The position numbers and the translations under genes were made by a program. A DNA stretch of 64,000 bases from a virus. Under the pieces are notes generated by a model. It was given only the letters and a program-made list of their open reading frames with translations. It made no database searches and had not been told where the DNA came from. The stretch covers positions 1 to 64,000 of the IMG/VR virus record IMGVR_UViG_3300025138_000035. One strand, written 5' to 3'. Below, one piece after another: positions 1-8,423 of this stretch. Numbering within the stretch: position 1 is the stretch's first letter; every line of letters begins with the position of its first letter.

Positions 1-3000
1 GTGTATGGTAATCAAGAAACAGTAAAACCATTACTTAGAACTTATAGAATTAAAGACGGTAATAAGAGTATCGGTAGTTTAGGTATTAGTGAAACTACGG
101 TTTATTGTTTATATGAAAAGAATGGTACGACCGTGTTACTAACTGAAAGTTCAGATAGACTGTACACGGCCTTTAAAGCTTTCATTGATGGACCTAATTT
201 CAATTGTGGTAATACCGTAAATCCTAAAGAGCGAGAAATTCAACAATTTAGAGAATCTATGATGTCTCAATCATTAAGCGGGTCACAATATTATTGTGTT
301 GATATGATATATGATTTACCATTTAATTCATATAATAGAATACAACAAAATGGAGGTTCATCACAACTTTATATTGAGTCGATGAATCTATTCCTTAATG
401 CCTTCTATGAACCAAGTTTTAATGGTGACTTCACTTTTAAAGTTAAAGGTATTGTAGAATGGACTAATCCGTCAACTGAACCGTGGAATATTGCAGGAAA
501 CCCCGGATATGAGCAATACCGAGATACCATTGGTACGTACTATAAAAATAATCATAATTTAATATTACCAAATGTTGACTATAACTTTGTTTATCAAATA
601 AATCGAAGTAGTTTTAATAATACGGGATTACAAGGAATATCTAATTTCTTAGGAATTTATTATCCTGATATTAACAATACGATTAATAATGTTGCGGTCG
701 CTTATAATGTTAACGTAGACTTACCTTATGTTATGGATGGAGTTACAGGTAATTTATTTGATAATTTCTTACATGCTCATGAAATAGGTCACGCGGTTCT
801 TGGATTCCACACTTGGAATTTCGGTAACTATACAGTTCCTTTAGGTCCTTTCACAGGTACATTTATCCCTGATTGTGCAAATGGTTTAAATAGTGGTCCA
901 CTATGTCAAACATCGGACCCTGGTTGTCATACTATTATGTCATATTGTGCCAATAACGGAACTTCTTTTATTAATTTAGAGTTTAGACCAGAAAGAATAA
1001 CTGACGGATACACCTACGGTTCAACATACGGTCAACATATGGTATGTGAAGATGAAGAGCCTTATTGTGAGTTATCTATTGTTACTAATATGACATCTCC
1101 TTTATTTACGTTTACGGTAATGTTTAGAAATTGTGTGGGAGGTCCATTTGAAACGTATGGTACTAATTTTACATATGATGATTTCCCATTACAAATCTTA
1201 GTTAGCGATTTACCTGCGGGTAGTGAGGGATGTTACGAATATAAAGTAATATCTAATAATGTGAGTATTGAATGTTTCGGGTCTAACACTCCGGTAACTC
1301 CGACTCCAACTCCGACAAACACCCCTACACCGACTCCGACCCCAACTCAACAACCCGCTAGTTTATGTTTTGATAAAACTCAACCAGAAGGGTTTCCTAA
1401 TGCCCAAACAGGGAATGGAACAAAAACATTATCCAATGGTATTGTAATGACTACAACATACCAAGGAACTGCACCAGTATTTAGAGCAAGACCTCCATTA
1501 TTGCAAGAATTTTGTGATGGGTGGTATGTAAATAATGGTAATGCTTCATCATCATCATCGCAGGTCATTATGTCAAATACTTTTGGTTCTCCATCAGTTG
1601 GTGGTATACTGACAATGGAGTTTGATTCTCCGATAACTTCCATAGCGATTACGTCTGACGGATATGGATACTCAACAAACCCATCAATTTACGAAGTTAT
1701 AGGGATAACCGCTACAGACGACTTACAAAATGAGGTACCAATTGTAGGTGAGACATTGACAACGTGTTTTCCTGAGGACGGATTTCAGACTTTTGAGACG
1801 GAACAAGTAAGTGAGTATCAAGTTAACTTGAAATCAAACCAATTGGGTGGTAGACAAAGAGGGGTATCACTTATTAGTTCATCGAATGGTGAAGGTATAA
1901 CTAAATTAACTCTAACAAATCTCGATACTATAAATTTAAGAGGAGTTGTTTTTGACTTTTTTGTGTGTGGTATAAGTCCGACTCCAACACCTACACCTAC
2001 ATCAACTCCGACTACAACTCCAACAAATACACCTACATCAACTCCGACTAATACACCAACAAACACTCCAACAAATACCCCAACCAACACTCCAACCAAT
2101 ACGCCAACTAATACACCTACCAATACCTCAACTACAACCCCTACTAATACCCCGACCAATACGCCAACTATAACACCAACTAACACACCTACACCTACCA
2201 ATACCTCAACTACAACTCCTACTAATACCCCGACTAATACACCTACACCTACGAATACCGTAACCCCAACAAATACTCAAACTCCAACAAATACTCAAAC
2301 GCCGACCCCAACTAATACCCCAACAAATACTCCAACTAATACTCCAACTAATACTCCTACACCTACTAATACCGTAACTCCAACAAATACTCCGACACCT
2401 TCATCGACTTCGGTAGGTCCATCATTTAATTGTGATGATAGTCCTAACATACCAAGTGGTACACTGGGAAAATATCTTTCTAATTTTAATGTTGGTAATG
2501 ACCCCGCTGATTTAGGTGCGGTAATAATATACTTTAACCCCCAAACAGCACCTGATGGTATTAGAGTTCTACATAACGGTAATTACTATAATAGATTGTT
2601 TAGTCCAAAACTATCAATATTTACTCCGTTAGAATCAACAAACGGAAGTACATCATACACAACTGTTGGTGGCAATGCTCCGTCAGTTGGTTCGGGTGTT
2701 CCAATACAATATGATAGTTTTATTTTAGGTCTTGATGAAAATGGTAATGACGCTTGGTTACCTAATGGGTTTGAAACCGTTACTTTTAATAATGGCGATT
2801 ATCAATCAGGAGGTGTCAATGAATTTAACCTTATGGTAATACCAAAAACAATTGCTCAATCAACAATAGTTGCCATTGAGAATATGGGATGGACAACCGG
2901 TACATTTTTTAATTTGGAAATTAATTGTCCCGTTACACTACCTTCATTCTTAGGTGCGTCTGGGTCAACATCCTGTGTTGCGGTTAAAAGTGAAACATAT

Positions 3001-3183
3001 TATTTCGCACGTTTTAGAAATCAAACTAACACATATCCTGAAAGGAATAATCCGATTTTCTCTGACCCTAACGGTGAAAATCCGATAAATGACACAGCCT
3101 TCGTGCTTGAAATTTCTATGGATAACGGAGATGTGATACAAGTTAAGAGGGGTATGGTAATAGGTGTGAACGGATGTACATAA
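1..3183 (+). CDS. Fibre/adhesin-like protein with metzincin-type zinc protease domain, 5'-partial
   Basis: The frame is open from base 1, so the true start probably lies upstream; the GTG at base 1 is not a supported start. Residues 260-270 read [11 protein letters not shown], giving the three zinc-binding histidines (260, 264, 270) and catalytic Glu261 at metzincin spacing. A possible Met-turn (TIMSYC, Met313) follows in a Cys-containing stretch. Two Thr/Pro-rich linkers (about residues 430-454 and 658-804) join Cys-containing beta-rich segments, as in modular fibres. The motif glycine is one position later than the usual HExxHxxGxxH, so activity is inferred, not shown. It probably acts at the tail tip or virion surface on host surface protein. 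It lies 31 nt before the next gene. Confidence 0.7.
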   Translation: MYGNQETVKPLLRTYRIKDGNKSIGSLGISETTVYCLYEKNGTTVLLTESSDRLYTAFKAFIDGPNFNCGNTVNPKEREIQQFRESMMSQSLSGSQYYCVDMIYDLPFNSYNRIQQNGGSSQLYIESMNLFLNAFYEPSFNGDFTFKVKGIVEWTNPSTEPWNIAGNPGYEQYRDTIGTYYKNNHNLILPNVDYNFVYQINRSSFNNTGLQGISNFLGIYYPDINNTINNVAVAYNVNVDLPYVMDGVTGNLFDNFLHAHEIGHAVLGFHTWNFGNYTVPLGPFTGTFIPDCANGLNSGPLCQTSDPGCHTIMSYCANNGTSFINLEFRPERITDGYTYGSTYGQHMVCEDEEPYCELSIVTNMTSPLFTFTVMFRNCVGGPFETYGTNFTYDDFPLQILVSDLPAGSEGCYEYKVISNNVSIECFGSNTPVTPTPTPTNTPTPTPTPTQQPASLCFDKTQPEGFPNAQTGNGTKTLSNGIVMTTTYQGTAPVFRARPPLLQEFCDGWYVNNGNASSSSSQVIMSNTFGSPSVGGILTMEFDSPITSIAITSDGYGYSTNPSIYEVIGITATDDLQNEVPIVGETLTTCFPEDGFQTFETEQVSEYQVNLKSNQLGGRQRGVSLISSSNGEGITKLTLTNLDTINLRGVVFDFFVCGISPTPTPTPTSTPTTTPTNTPTSTPTNTPTNTPTNTPTNTPTNTPTNTPTNTSTTTPTNTPTNTPTITPTNTPTPTNTSTTTPTNTPTNTPTPTNTVTPTNTQTPTNTQTPTPTNTPTNTPTNTPTNTPTPTNTVTPTNTPTPSSTSVGPSFNCDDSPNIPSGTLGKYLSNFNVGNDPADLGAVIIYFNPQTAPDGIRVLHNGNYYNRLFSPKLSIFTPLESTNGSTSYTTVGGNAPSVGSGVPIQYDSFILGLDENGNDAWLPNGFETVTFNNGDYQSGGVNEFNLMVIPKTIAQSTIVAIENMGWTTGTFFNLEINCPVTLPSFLGASGSTSCVAVKSETYYFARFRNQTNTYPERNNPIFSDPNGENPINDTAFVLEISMDNGDVIQVKRGMVIGVNGCT
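1288..1362 (+). repeat. Thr/Pro-rich linker repeat, first copy
   Basis: Imperfect repeats of the triplets act/aca and ccn encode [17 protein letters not shown]. This is a low-complexity linker just after the protease domain, richer in C than the surrounding sequence. Confidence 0.85.
1972..2412 (+). repeat. Long Thr/Pro/Asn linker repeat (TPTN units)
   Basis: About 145 codons are built almost only from TPTN, TPT and TST units, encoded by imperfect 12-nt repeats such as act-cca-aca-aat. The long antisense frame here, rich in Val and Gly, is only a by-product of the repeat. Such stretches are extended spacers between folded fibre domains and can change length by recombination. Confidence 0.9.
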
Positions 3184-3202
3184 CCTTAACATAATAAAGT
3201 AA

Positions 3203-3210
3203 TATTTATT
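3203..3210 (+). promoter_or_regulatory. Late-box-like TATTTATT
   Basis: One-base variant of the octamer TATTTAT(A/C) found before many structural genes. It ends 4 nt before the ATG at 3215, which would imply a nearly leaderless transcript if it is a -10 box. Confidence 0.3.
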
Positions 3211-3214
3211 TAAT

Positions 3215-3568
3215 ATGGAATTTTTTATAAAACATAAAAGTGAGTTACCAATCCTTAAAATGCAAGTCGTCAGAGATGGCCGTACAGATGCCTATAAGTT
3301 GTTTGACGCCGATTTAGATACCGCAACTATAAGATTCTCAATGAAAAATGAAGCGAATGGTATACAAAAGGTACTAATGAATAATGCCTACATTACCGAA
3401 AAAATACAGGTTAACCCTGATGCCCCTTATGAATACTATATTTATTATAAATGGGGTAAACGGGACACTAACACTAAAGGTAGATTTATAGGTGAATTCC
3501 ATATACATAATTCGATGGGTGAATTAATCGCACCAATAAGAGAAAATTTATATATTAACATAATTTAA
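3215..3568 (+). CDS. Small virion protein resembling the N-terminal domain of upper baseplate proteins
   Basis: 117 residues, beta-rich, with no signal peptide or membrane segment. The pattern of an early DGRTDAYKLFDAD stretch, a middle strand pair and a closing GRFIGEFHI...LYINII resembles the BppU-type N-terminal fold used to attach receptor-binding proteins. The match is by general pattern only. It lies between the metzincin fibre gene and a Cys-rich protein (3 nt to the next start), so a role in the fibre or baseplate periphery is likely. No Shine-Dalgarno sequence precedes the ATG. Confidence 0.45.
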   Translation: MEFFIKHKSELPILKMQVVRDGRTDAYKLFDADLDTATIRFSMKNEANGIQKVLMNNAYITEKIQVNPDAPYEYYIYYKWGKRDTNTKGRFIGEFHIHNSMGELIAPIRENLYINII

Positions 3569-3571
3569 GAT

Positions 3572-4024
3572 ATGAGTAATAACGTAAGAAGAAAAAAAAA
3601 TTTAGTAATTGAAAGATTAAATCGTAGATTATTGGGGGAATCAGAAATGGATTGTCCAAAAGCTACTCAAGATTTGGAATTAAACACCAAAAATAGAGAT
3701 TCATCGATTAAGGCAGAACATATAAAATATGGACCATTAAATGTTGATGAACCTGGTGATTATTGGAAAAATTTAGCTAACCATTGGGACACTACAGAAT
3801 CTGCAGCTAAAAAATCTTTATGTGGTAACTGTGTTGCGTTTGATATATCAGAAAGAATGGATGAATGTATGCCCGGAGTAACATCAGATGAAGACGGTCG
3901 TTTAGGTTATTGTTGGATGCACAATTTTAAATGTCACTCGGCTAGAACTTGTTATACGTGGGCAAAAGGTGGTCCAATTAACAAGGATAAAGTTTCTTAT
4001 GAATGGCAAGAAAGAAACGCATAA
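3572..4024 (+). CDS. Cys-rich protein, unknown function
   Basis: 150 residues. The first 30 are basic (RRKKNLVIERLNRRLLGES) and precede a cysteine box in the C-terminal half: LCGNC, then DEC, GYC, FKC and RTC, followed by YTWAKGGP. Spaced cysteines of this kind suggest bound zinc or an iron-sulfur cluster, but I cannot name the family. The N-terminal stretch ends in LGE-S, which fits the (L/I)xE cleavage rule of T4-type prohead proteases (see findings). It starts 3 nt after the preceding gene and ends before the polymerase promoter. Confidence 0.55.
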   Translation: MSNNVRRKKNLVIERLNRRLLGESEMDCPKATQDLELNTKNRDSSIKAEHIKYGPLNVDEPGDYWKNLANHWDTTESAAKKSLCGNCVAFDISERMDECMPGVTSDEDGRLGYCWMHNFKCHSARTCYTWAKGGPINKDKVSYEWQERNA

Positions 4025-4028
4025 TAGT

Positions 4029-4057
4029 TTGACAATACTATAATTGTTACTTATTAT
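4029..4057 (+). promoter_or_regulatory. Sigma-70-like promoter before the DNA polymerase gene
   Basis: TTGACA at 4029-4034, a 17-nt spacer, and TATTAT at 4052-4057, in the 104-nt gap before the polymerase. It is the best vegetative-type promoter I found here and contrasts with the TATTTATA box before structural genes. If the host is Bacteroidota, whose sigma factor prefers a different consensus, its strength is uncertain. Confidence 0.5.
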
Positions 4058-4128
4058 TTAGTTAAGTGTTAAAGAGTAATCATGTCAATACGATATGAGT
4101 AAATGTCTCAAACGAAAAAACAAATAAT

Positions 4129-6960
4129 ATGGTATCACAAAAAGAAATCGAAACTTTCCTTAACGGAGAGGACCCTGAAAAGTATATAGTGGCGTTAGAA
4201 TATGATTACGCATCAGGAAAAATATTCAAAATAATTCAAGACCCTGTTCAGGGTAAATCAATAAAATCAGACACATTTATTCCATTTGCTTGGGTAGGTA
4301 ATCTACAAGGTATTAACTTTTATGGGGGTTCTAAATCCGCGCAAAAACAAGCAATGTCAACACATGGTATTATTATCGAGACATTAGATACTCATAATGA
4401 TTCACGAATGGAAGCGGGTTTAAAATATTTAGTTAAAACAACTAAATCATATAGTAATTTAGTAAATTTCTTTAAAGGTGGTGGGTTAGACCCATGGGGT
4501 CGAGGTAATTCAGATTATATAATGATTTTAGCTCCTGCAGAACAATACCTTATACAAAAAAATAAAAGACTTTTTAAGGGTTTTGATGAGTACGATGAGG
4601 TACATAGATTTGTATTTGATATTGAAACCACTGGTCTTTCTCCAGAAGATAGTAAAATTTTCATGATAGGGATGAAAGATAATAAAGGGTTTGAAAAGGT
4701 TATTGCCTGTGAGAACGATGAAGAAGAACGTCAATTAATTATAGAATTTTTTAATATTATTGCGTTTATTAAACCGTCATTAGTTGGTGGGTACAACTCA
4801 GCCTTTTTTGATTTTCCCTTCATTATTCGTAGAGCTGAAATATTGGGATTAGATATTAAAAAAATAGCTAAAACATTAAATCCTAAACAAAAGTTAAGAC
4901 AAAAGGAGGGTATGTTGAAGTTAGCGAATGAGATGGAACCATATACTCAAACAATGATGTGGGGTTATAATATTATTGATATTGCCCATGCGGTTAGAAG
5001 AACTCAAGCAATTAACTCAGATATTAAAAGTTGGGGACTTAAATATATTACTCAATTCATTGGTGCGGAAAAAGAAAACCGTGTTTATGTTGAAGGGGAT
5101 AAAATTGGTAAAATTTATTTTGACAATAAAGATTATTATTTCAACCCAAAAACAGGTGGGTATAAAGAAGTTGGCTCAATAGGTACTGAAAACCTAATGG
5201 AAAGATTTCCAGGTCACTATGAAAAGGTAAATGGGAACTACATTATTGAGCGATATCTTTATGACGATATTTGGGAGACTATGGTTGTGGATGAAGAGTT
5301 TAATCAAGCGAACTTTCTTCTATCTAAATTAGTACCCACCACATACGAAAGGTTATCAACTATGGGTACTGCGACATTATGGAAAATGATTATGGCGGCT
5401 TGGTCATATAAACATAACTTATCCATCCCTAAAAAAGGTGAGAAACGACCATTTACAGGTGGGTTATCAAGATTAATGGCAGTGGGGTACTCTACAGACG
5501 TTTTAAAACTCGATTACTCTTCACTATACCCATCGATACAGTTAGTTCATGATATCTTCCCTAAATGTGATGTAACGGGGGCAATGAAGAGTATGTTGAA
5601 GTACTTTAGAGATACTCGTATCAATTATAAACAATTAGCATCAGATTTATATGTTTCAGACCCAGAACAGTCTAAAAAGTATAATCGTAAACAATTACCA
5701 ATTAAGATTTTTATTAATGCTTTTTTCGGGTCATTATCGGCACCTCACGTATTTCCGTGGGGAGATATGGATATGGGGGAACAAATAACTTGTACTGGTA
5801 GGCAATACCTTAGACAAATGATTATGTGGTTTATGAAAAAAGGTTATAAACCATTAGTGATGGATACGGATGGTGTAAACTTTTCATCACCACCTGAACG
5901 TGAAAATCATACCTATATCGGTAAGGGGTTGAATGGTTTAGTTAAAGAAGGTAAAGAATATGTTGGTACTGAAGCAGATGTTGCTGAGTATAATGATATC
6001 TTTATGAGGGGAGAAATGGGATTAGATACTGATGGTGTATGGCCGTCAACAATTAACGTAGCTCGTAAAAATTACGCATTACTTACGGATACGGGTAAAG
6101 TTAAATTAACAGGTAACAGTATTAAATCTAAAAAATTACAAACATATGTTGCCGAGTTCTTGGACCATGGACTTCGTTTATTATTAGACGGTAAAGGTCA
6201 CGAGTTCTTGGATTTCTATTACGAGTATGTAAATAAAATTTACAATTTAGAAATACCTATTTCTAAAATTGCAAATAAATCTCGTGTTAAACAAAGTATA
6301 AACGACTACAAATTACACATGAAAAAAAGAACTAAGTCAGGTTCTTTAATGTCGAGACAGGCACACATGGAATTAGCAATAAAGCATAATTTAAATATTG
6401 GGTTGGGTGACACAATTTACTATGTTAATAATGGAGAAAGAAAATCTCATGGGGATGTTCAGAAAAAGAATAAATGGAACGCAACCGCCGCCGAAAAAAG
6501 AGAATACGCAATTAGTAATGGTAAACCTATGCCTCCAGACTCTACTGAAATCGTATTAAACTGTTATTTAATTGATGATAAACATATAAGTGATACTCCC
6601 GATAAATTAGGTGAGTATAACATTGCTCGTTATATGGCGGCATTTAATAAGCGTATTGAACCATTACTTGTCGTGTTTTCACCTGAAATTCGTAGTGAGA
6701 TATTAATAGATAACCCAGAAAATAGACCGTTTTTTACTAAATCCCAAACTAAGTTAGTAAGGGGGTACCCAATGAAAGAAGGTAGTCAAGATAATTTAGA
6801 TGAGGTACTAACACTGTCGGACCCCGAAATTAGGTTTTGGGATGATGTTAATATAAGTCCTTATTATATGTATTTAGAGGATACCACTAAATTAGTGGAT
6901 ATGGAGTATGTGAATAAAAATATGAATATTATGAGTTCTTTAGCCCATCAGAAGACATAA
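4129..6960 (+). CDS. gp43: Family B DNA polymerase (T4 gp43-like)
   Basis: 943 residues, close to T4 gp43 in length. In order: exonuclease motif I FDIETTGL (Asp164, Glu166), exonuclease motif II YNSAFFDFP near 223-231, polymerase motif A LDYSSLYPS (Asp462), motif B KIFINAFFGS near 525, and motif C MDTDG (Asp579, Asp581). Proofreading and polymerase active sites are therefore complete, and I expect it to replicate the phage genome in the host cytoplasm. The A-rich leader aaaaaacaaataat precedes the ATG, with no Shine-Dalgarno sequence. It stands apart from the other replication genes at 34965-42837. Its last 32 nt overlap the converging minus-strand gene. Confidence 0.97.
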   Translation: MVSQKEIETFLNGEDPEKYIVALEYDYASGKIFKIIQDPVQGKSIKSDTFIPFAWVGNLQGINFYGGSKSAQKQAMSTHGIIIETLDTHNDSRMEAGLKYLVKTTKSYSNLVNFFKGGGLDPWGRGNSDYIMILAPAEQYLIQKNKRLFKGFDEYDEVHRFVFDIETTGLSPEDSKIFMIGMKDNKGFEKVIACENDEEERQLIIEFFNIIAFIKPSLVGGYNSAFFDFPFIIRRAEILGLDIKKIAKTLNPKQKLRQKEGMLKLANEMEPYTQTMMWGYNIIDIAHAVRRTQAINSDIKSWGLKYITQFIGAEKENRVYVEGDKIGKIYFDNKDYYFNPKTGGYKEVGSIGTENLMERFPGHYEKVNGNYIIERYLYDDIWETMVVDEEFNQANFLLSKLVPTTYERLSTMGTATLWKMIMAAWSYKHNLSIPKKGEKRPFTGGLSRLMAVGYSTDVLKLDYSSLYPSIQLVHDIFPKCDVTGAMKSMLKYFRDTRINYKQLASDLYVSDPEQSKKYNRKQLPIKIFINAFFGSLSAPHVFPWGDMDMGEQITCTGRQYLRQMIMWFMKKGYKPLVMDTDGVNFSSPPERENHTYIGKGLNGLVKEGKEYVGTEADVAEYNDIFMRGEMGLDTDGVWPSTINVARKNYALLTDTGKVKLTGNSIKSKKLQTYVAEFLDHGLRLLLDGKGHEFLDFYYEYVNKIYNLEIPISKIANKSRVKQSINDYKLHMKKRTKSGSLMSRQAHMELAIKHNLNIGLGDTIYYVNNGERKSHGDVQKKNKWNATAAEKREYAISNGKPMPPDSTEIVLNCYLIDDKHISDTPDKLGEYNIARYMAAFNKRIEPLLVVFSPEIRSEILIDNPENRPFFTKSQTKLVRGYPMKEGSQDNLDEVLTLSDPEIRFWDDVNISPYYMYLEDTTKLVDMEYVNKNMNIMSSLAHQKT

Positions 6961-7267
6961 TATACCAATAACCATTAATATATCTTAATTCAACTGAGGC
7001 AAACTTTTCGAGTCTAATTTCCTCATATTGCTCATCGATTAGTTTGCTAGATTTAACTACTGAATCGGACATAGATTTTACTGTAACATGTTCAGTAGTA
7101 GTTTCATCTAATAAAATTACACATTCCAATTTATCATTTTTTACAATAATTGAGCTTTCACCTTTAGTGGTATATGAAGATGTACCATTAACCACAATAG
7201 AATCAGAAACAATCGTTTCTTTACCGTTAATAATTTTTTTAATCGGACGTGTTTTTATTATTCCCAT
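6929..7267 (-). CDS. Small beta-rich protein, probably virion-associated
   Basis: 112 residues, last gene of the minus-strand group, starting 2 nt after the gp13-like gene's stop. The sequence alternates in short strands and ends with ELRYINGYWYIMSSDGLK, a pattern I associate with small beta-sandwich domains in phage head or fibre proteins. No catalytic motif is visible. A plus-strand frame covers the same DNA but lacks gene-like features. Function not recognised; position suggests a virion component made with the neck protein. Confidence 0.5.
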   Translation of the reverse strand: MGIIKTRPIKKIINGKETIVSDSIVVNGTSSYTTKGESSIIVKNDKLECVILLDETTTEHVTVKSMSDSVVKSSKLIDEQYEEIRLEKFASVELRYINGYWYIMSSDGLKNS

Positions 7268-7269
7268 AA

Positions 7270-8382
7270 TTAAATAACATACATTTGTCTAGGTAATGCT
7301 CTATATTGTAATGATTTATTTAACTGTTCAGCTAAGTTAGCCTCTCTTTCCATCATTTTATCAGGTCTTAATCTTTCTAATCTAGCGGTTAACTCCTCCA
7401 ATAACTTACTTTTTTCATCTTTAGCTTCAGTAAGTAGTGAATCATAATCCATAGTTACTTCAGAATCGGGGGTTTTTAAGTTACCACTAAATTTACCTCT
7501 AACACGACCTAACGTTTCTTTTACATATGCTACGAACCATTTTCTAACCCAAGCCTGTGCAGGATTATTTAACTCTGCCCATAACATCTCATCAATCGGA
7601 ATATCAGAAGGTAATCTAATGATATCAGGATTTTTTGCTAAACAGTCTTCTCTATCATCAGTTTCATAATACCAATACCATACTCGGTACTCATTGTTTT
7701 GTAGATTACCAAAATCAAATTTACCACCAGGTACATTATAAAGATGTAGTGCCTTTTTACCTTCAGGTAATGCGGTTACTCTATAAGTTAGTTCACCACC
7801 AATCAATCTTCTTTTTAAGTTGATGTCTTGCATTCTAAGTAAAATGTCGAACGCTGGAGTTATCATATAGTTACCGGATTGACCCATTTGTGAAAAACCA
7901 GCACCTCCACCCATACCTACGCCACCCATACCTCCAAATCCACCCATAAATGGGTCGAAAAATGCGGCGTCTAATTCGGCTCTAGTAAACCATAATAATT
8001 CATTTAACTCTCTACCCGCGGGTATTTCATAGATTTGTTGGTTTGTCTTTAAATCTATGTAGTCTTTTTTAAGTACAGAATCTCCACCGGCTTGTAGTCC
8101 AACAATTTTAGAATACGCGTAAGTGTATTGTGTTTCCCAATCTAAGGAACGTGTAGTAAATGCTCTAGTAACCGATTCTTCGTCTAAGTTCAACCCATAA
8201 AGAGATGTCCATTGTGATTCAATTAACCAATCATTTACATATTGGGCATAATCTTGAATTGAAAACTCTAATAATGAGTCCATCATTTCATCTTCTATTT
8301 CGATACTACGTATTGGTGCACCTAACAGGTGTTTTACACGAGTATACAGTTTTGTTCTTTGTGGTTCAATAATTACAGACAT
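7270..8382 (-). CDS. Neck / head-to-tail adaptor protein, gp13-like
   Basis: 370 residues. The N-terminus LYTRVKHLLGAPIRSIEIED followed by helices ending in YVNDWLIESQW matches the pattern of gp13-type neck proteins (a LGxPxxxIxVxDEQ-like start then a helical bundle). The gp14-like, gp15-like, sheath and tube genes lie nearby on the other strand, which supports a head-tail connector role. A Gly/Met-rich loop (about residues 143-168) is an unusual insertion. The C-terminal 70 residues are charged and probably helical. A TATTTATA box lies 14 nt upstream. Assignment rests on pattern and context. Confidence 0.5.
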   Translation of the reverse strand: MSVIIEPQRTKLYTRVKHLLGAPIRSIEIEDEMMDSLLEFSIQDYAQYVNDWLIESQWTSLYGLNLDEESVTRAFTTRSLDWETQYTYAYSKIVGLQAGGDSVLKKDYIDLKTNQQIYEIPAGRELNELLWFTRAELDAAFFDPFMGGFGGMGGVGMGGGAGFSQMGQSGNYMITPAFDILLRMQDINLKRRLIGGELTYRVTALPEGKKALHLYNVPGGKFDFGNLQNNEYRVWYWYYETDDREDCLAKNPDIIRLPSDIPIDEMLWAELNNPAQAWVRKWFVAYVKETLGRVRGKFSGNLKTPDSEVTMDYDSLLTEAKDEKSKLLEELTARLERLRPDKMMEREANLAEQLNKSLQYRALPRQMYVI

Positions 8383-8396
8383 ATATGTGTTTTCTT

Positions 8397-8404
8397 TATA
8401 AATA
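8397..8404 (-). promoter_or_regulatory. Late-box TATTTATA before the gp13-like gene
   Basis: Read on the minus strand it is TATTTATA, ending 14 nt before the ATG at 8382. Same box and orientation as before other structural genes. Confidence 0.45.
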
Positions 8405-8423
8405 TTAAGAAAACTACATTTCG

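Noticed and set aside
1818-2201. Minus-strand open frame of 127 codons rich in Val-Gly
   Set aside because: It is the antisense of the Thr/Pro linker repeat; repeats keep the frame open without coding meaning.
1288-2412. CRISPR-like or regulatory DNA repeats
   Set aside because: The repeats have no spacers, stay in frame and encode a continuous Thr/Pro linker.
7044-7277. Plus-strand frame of 77 codons opposite the small beta-rich gene
   Set aside because: The minus-strand gene has the tight 2-nt spacing to its neighbour and more protein-like sequence.
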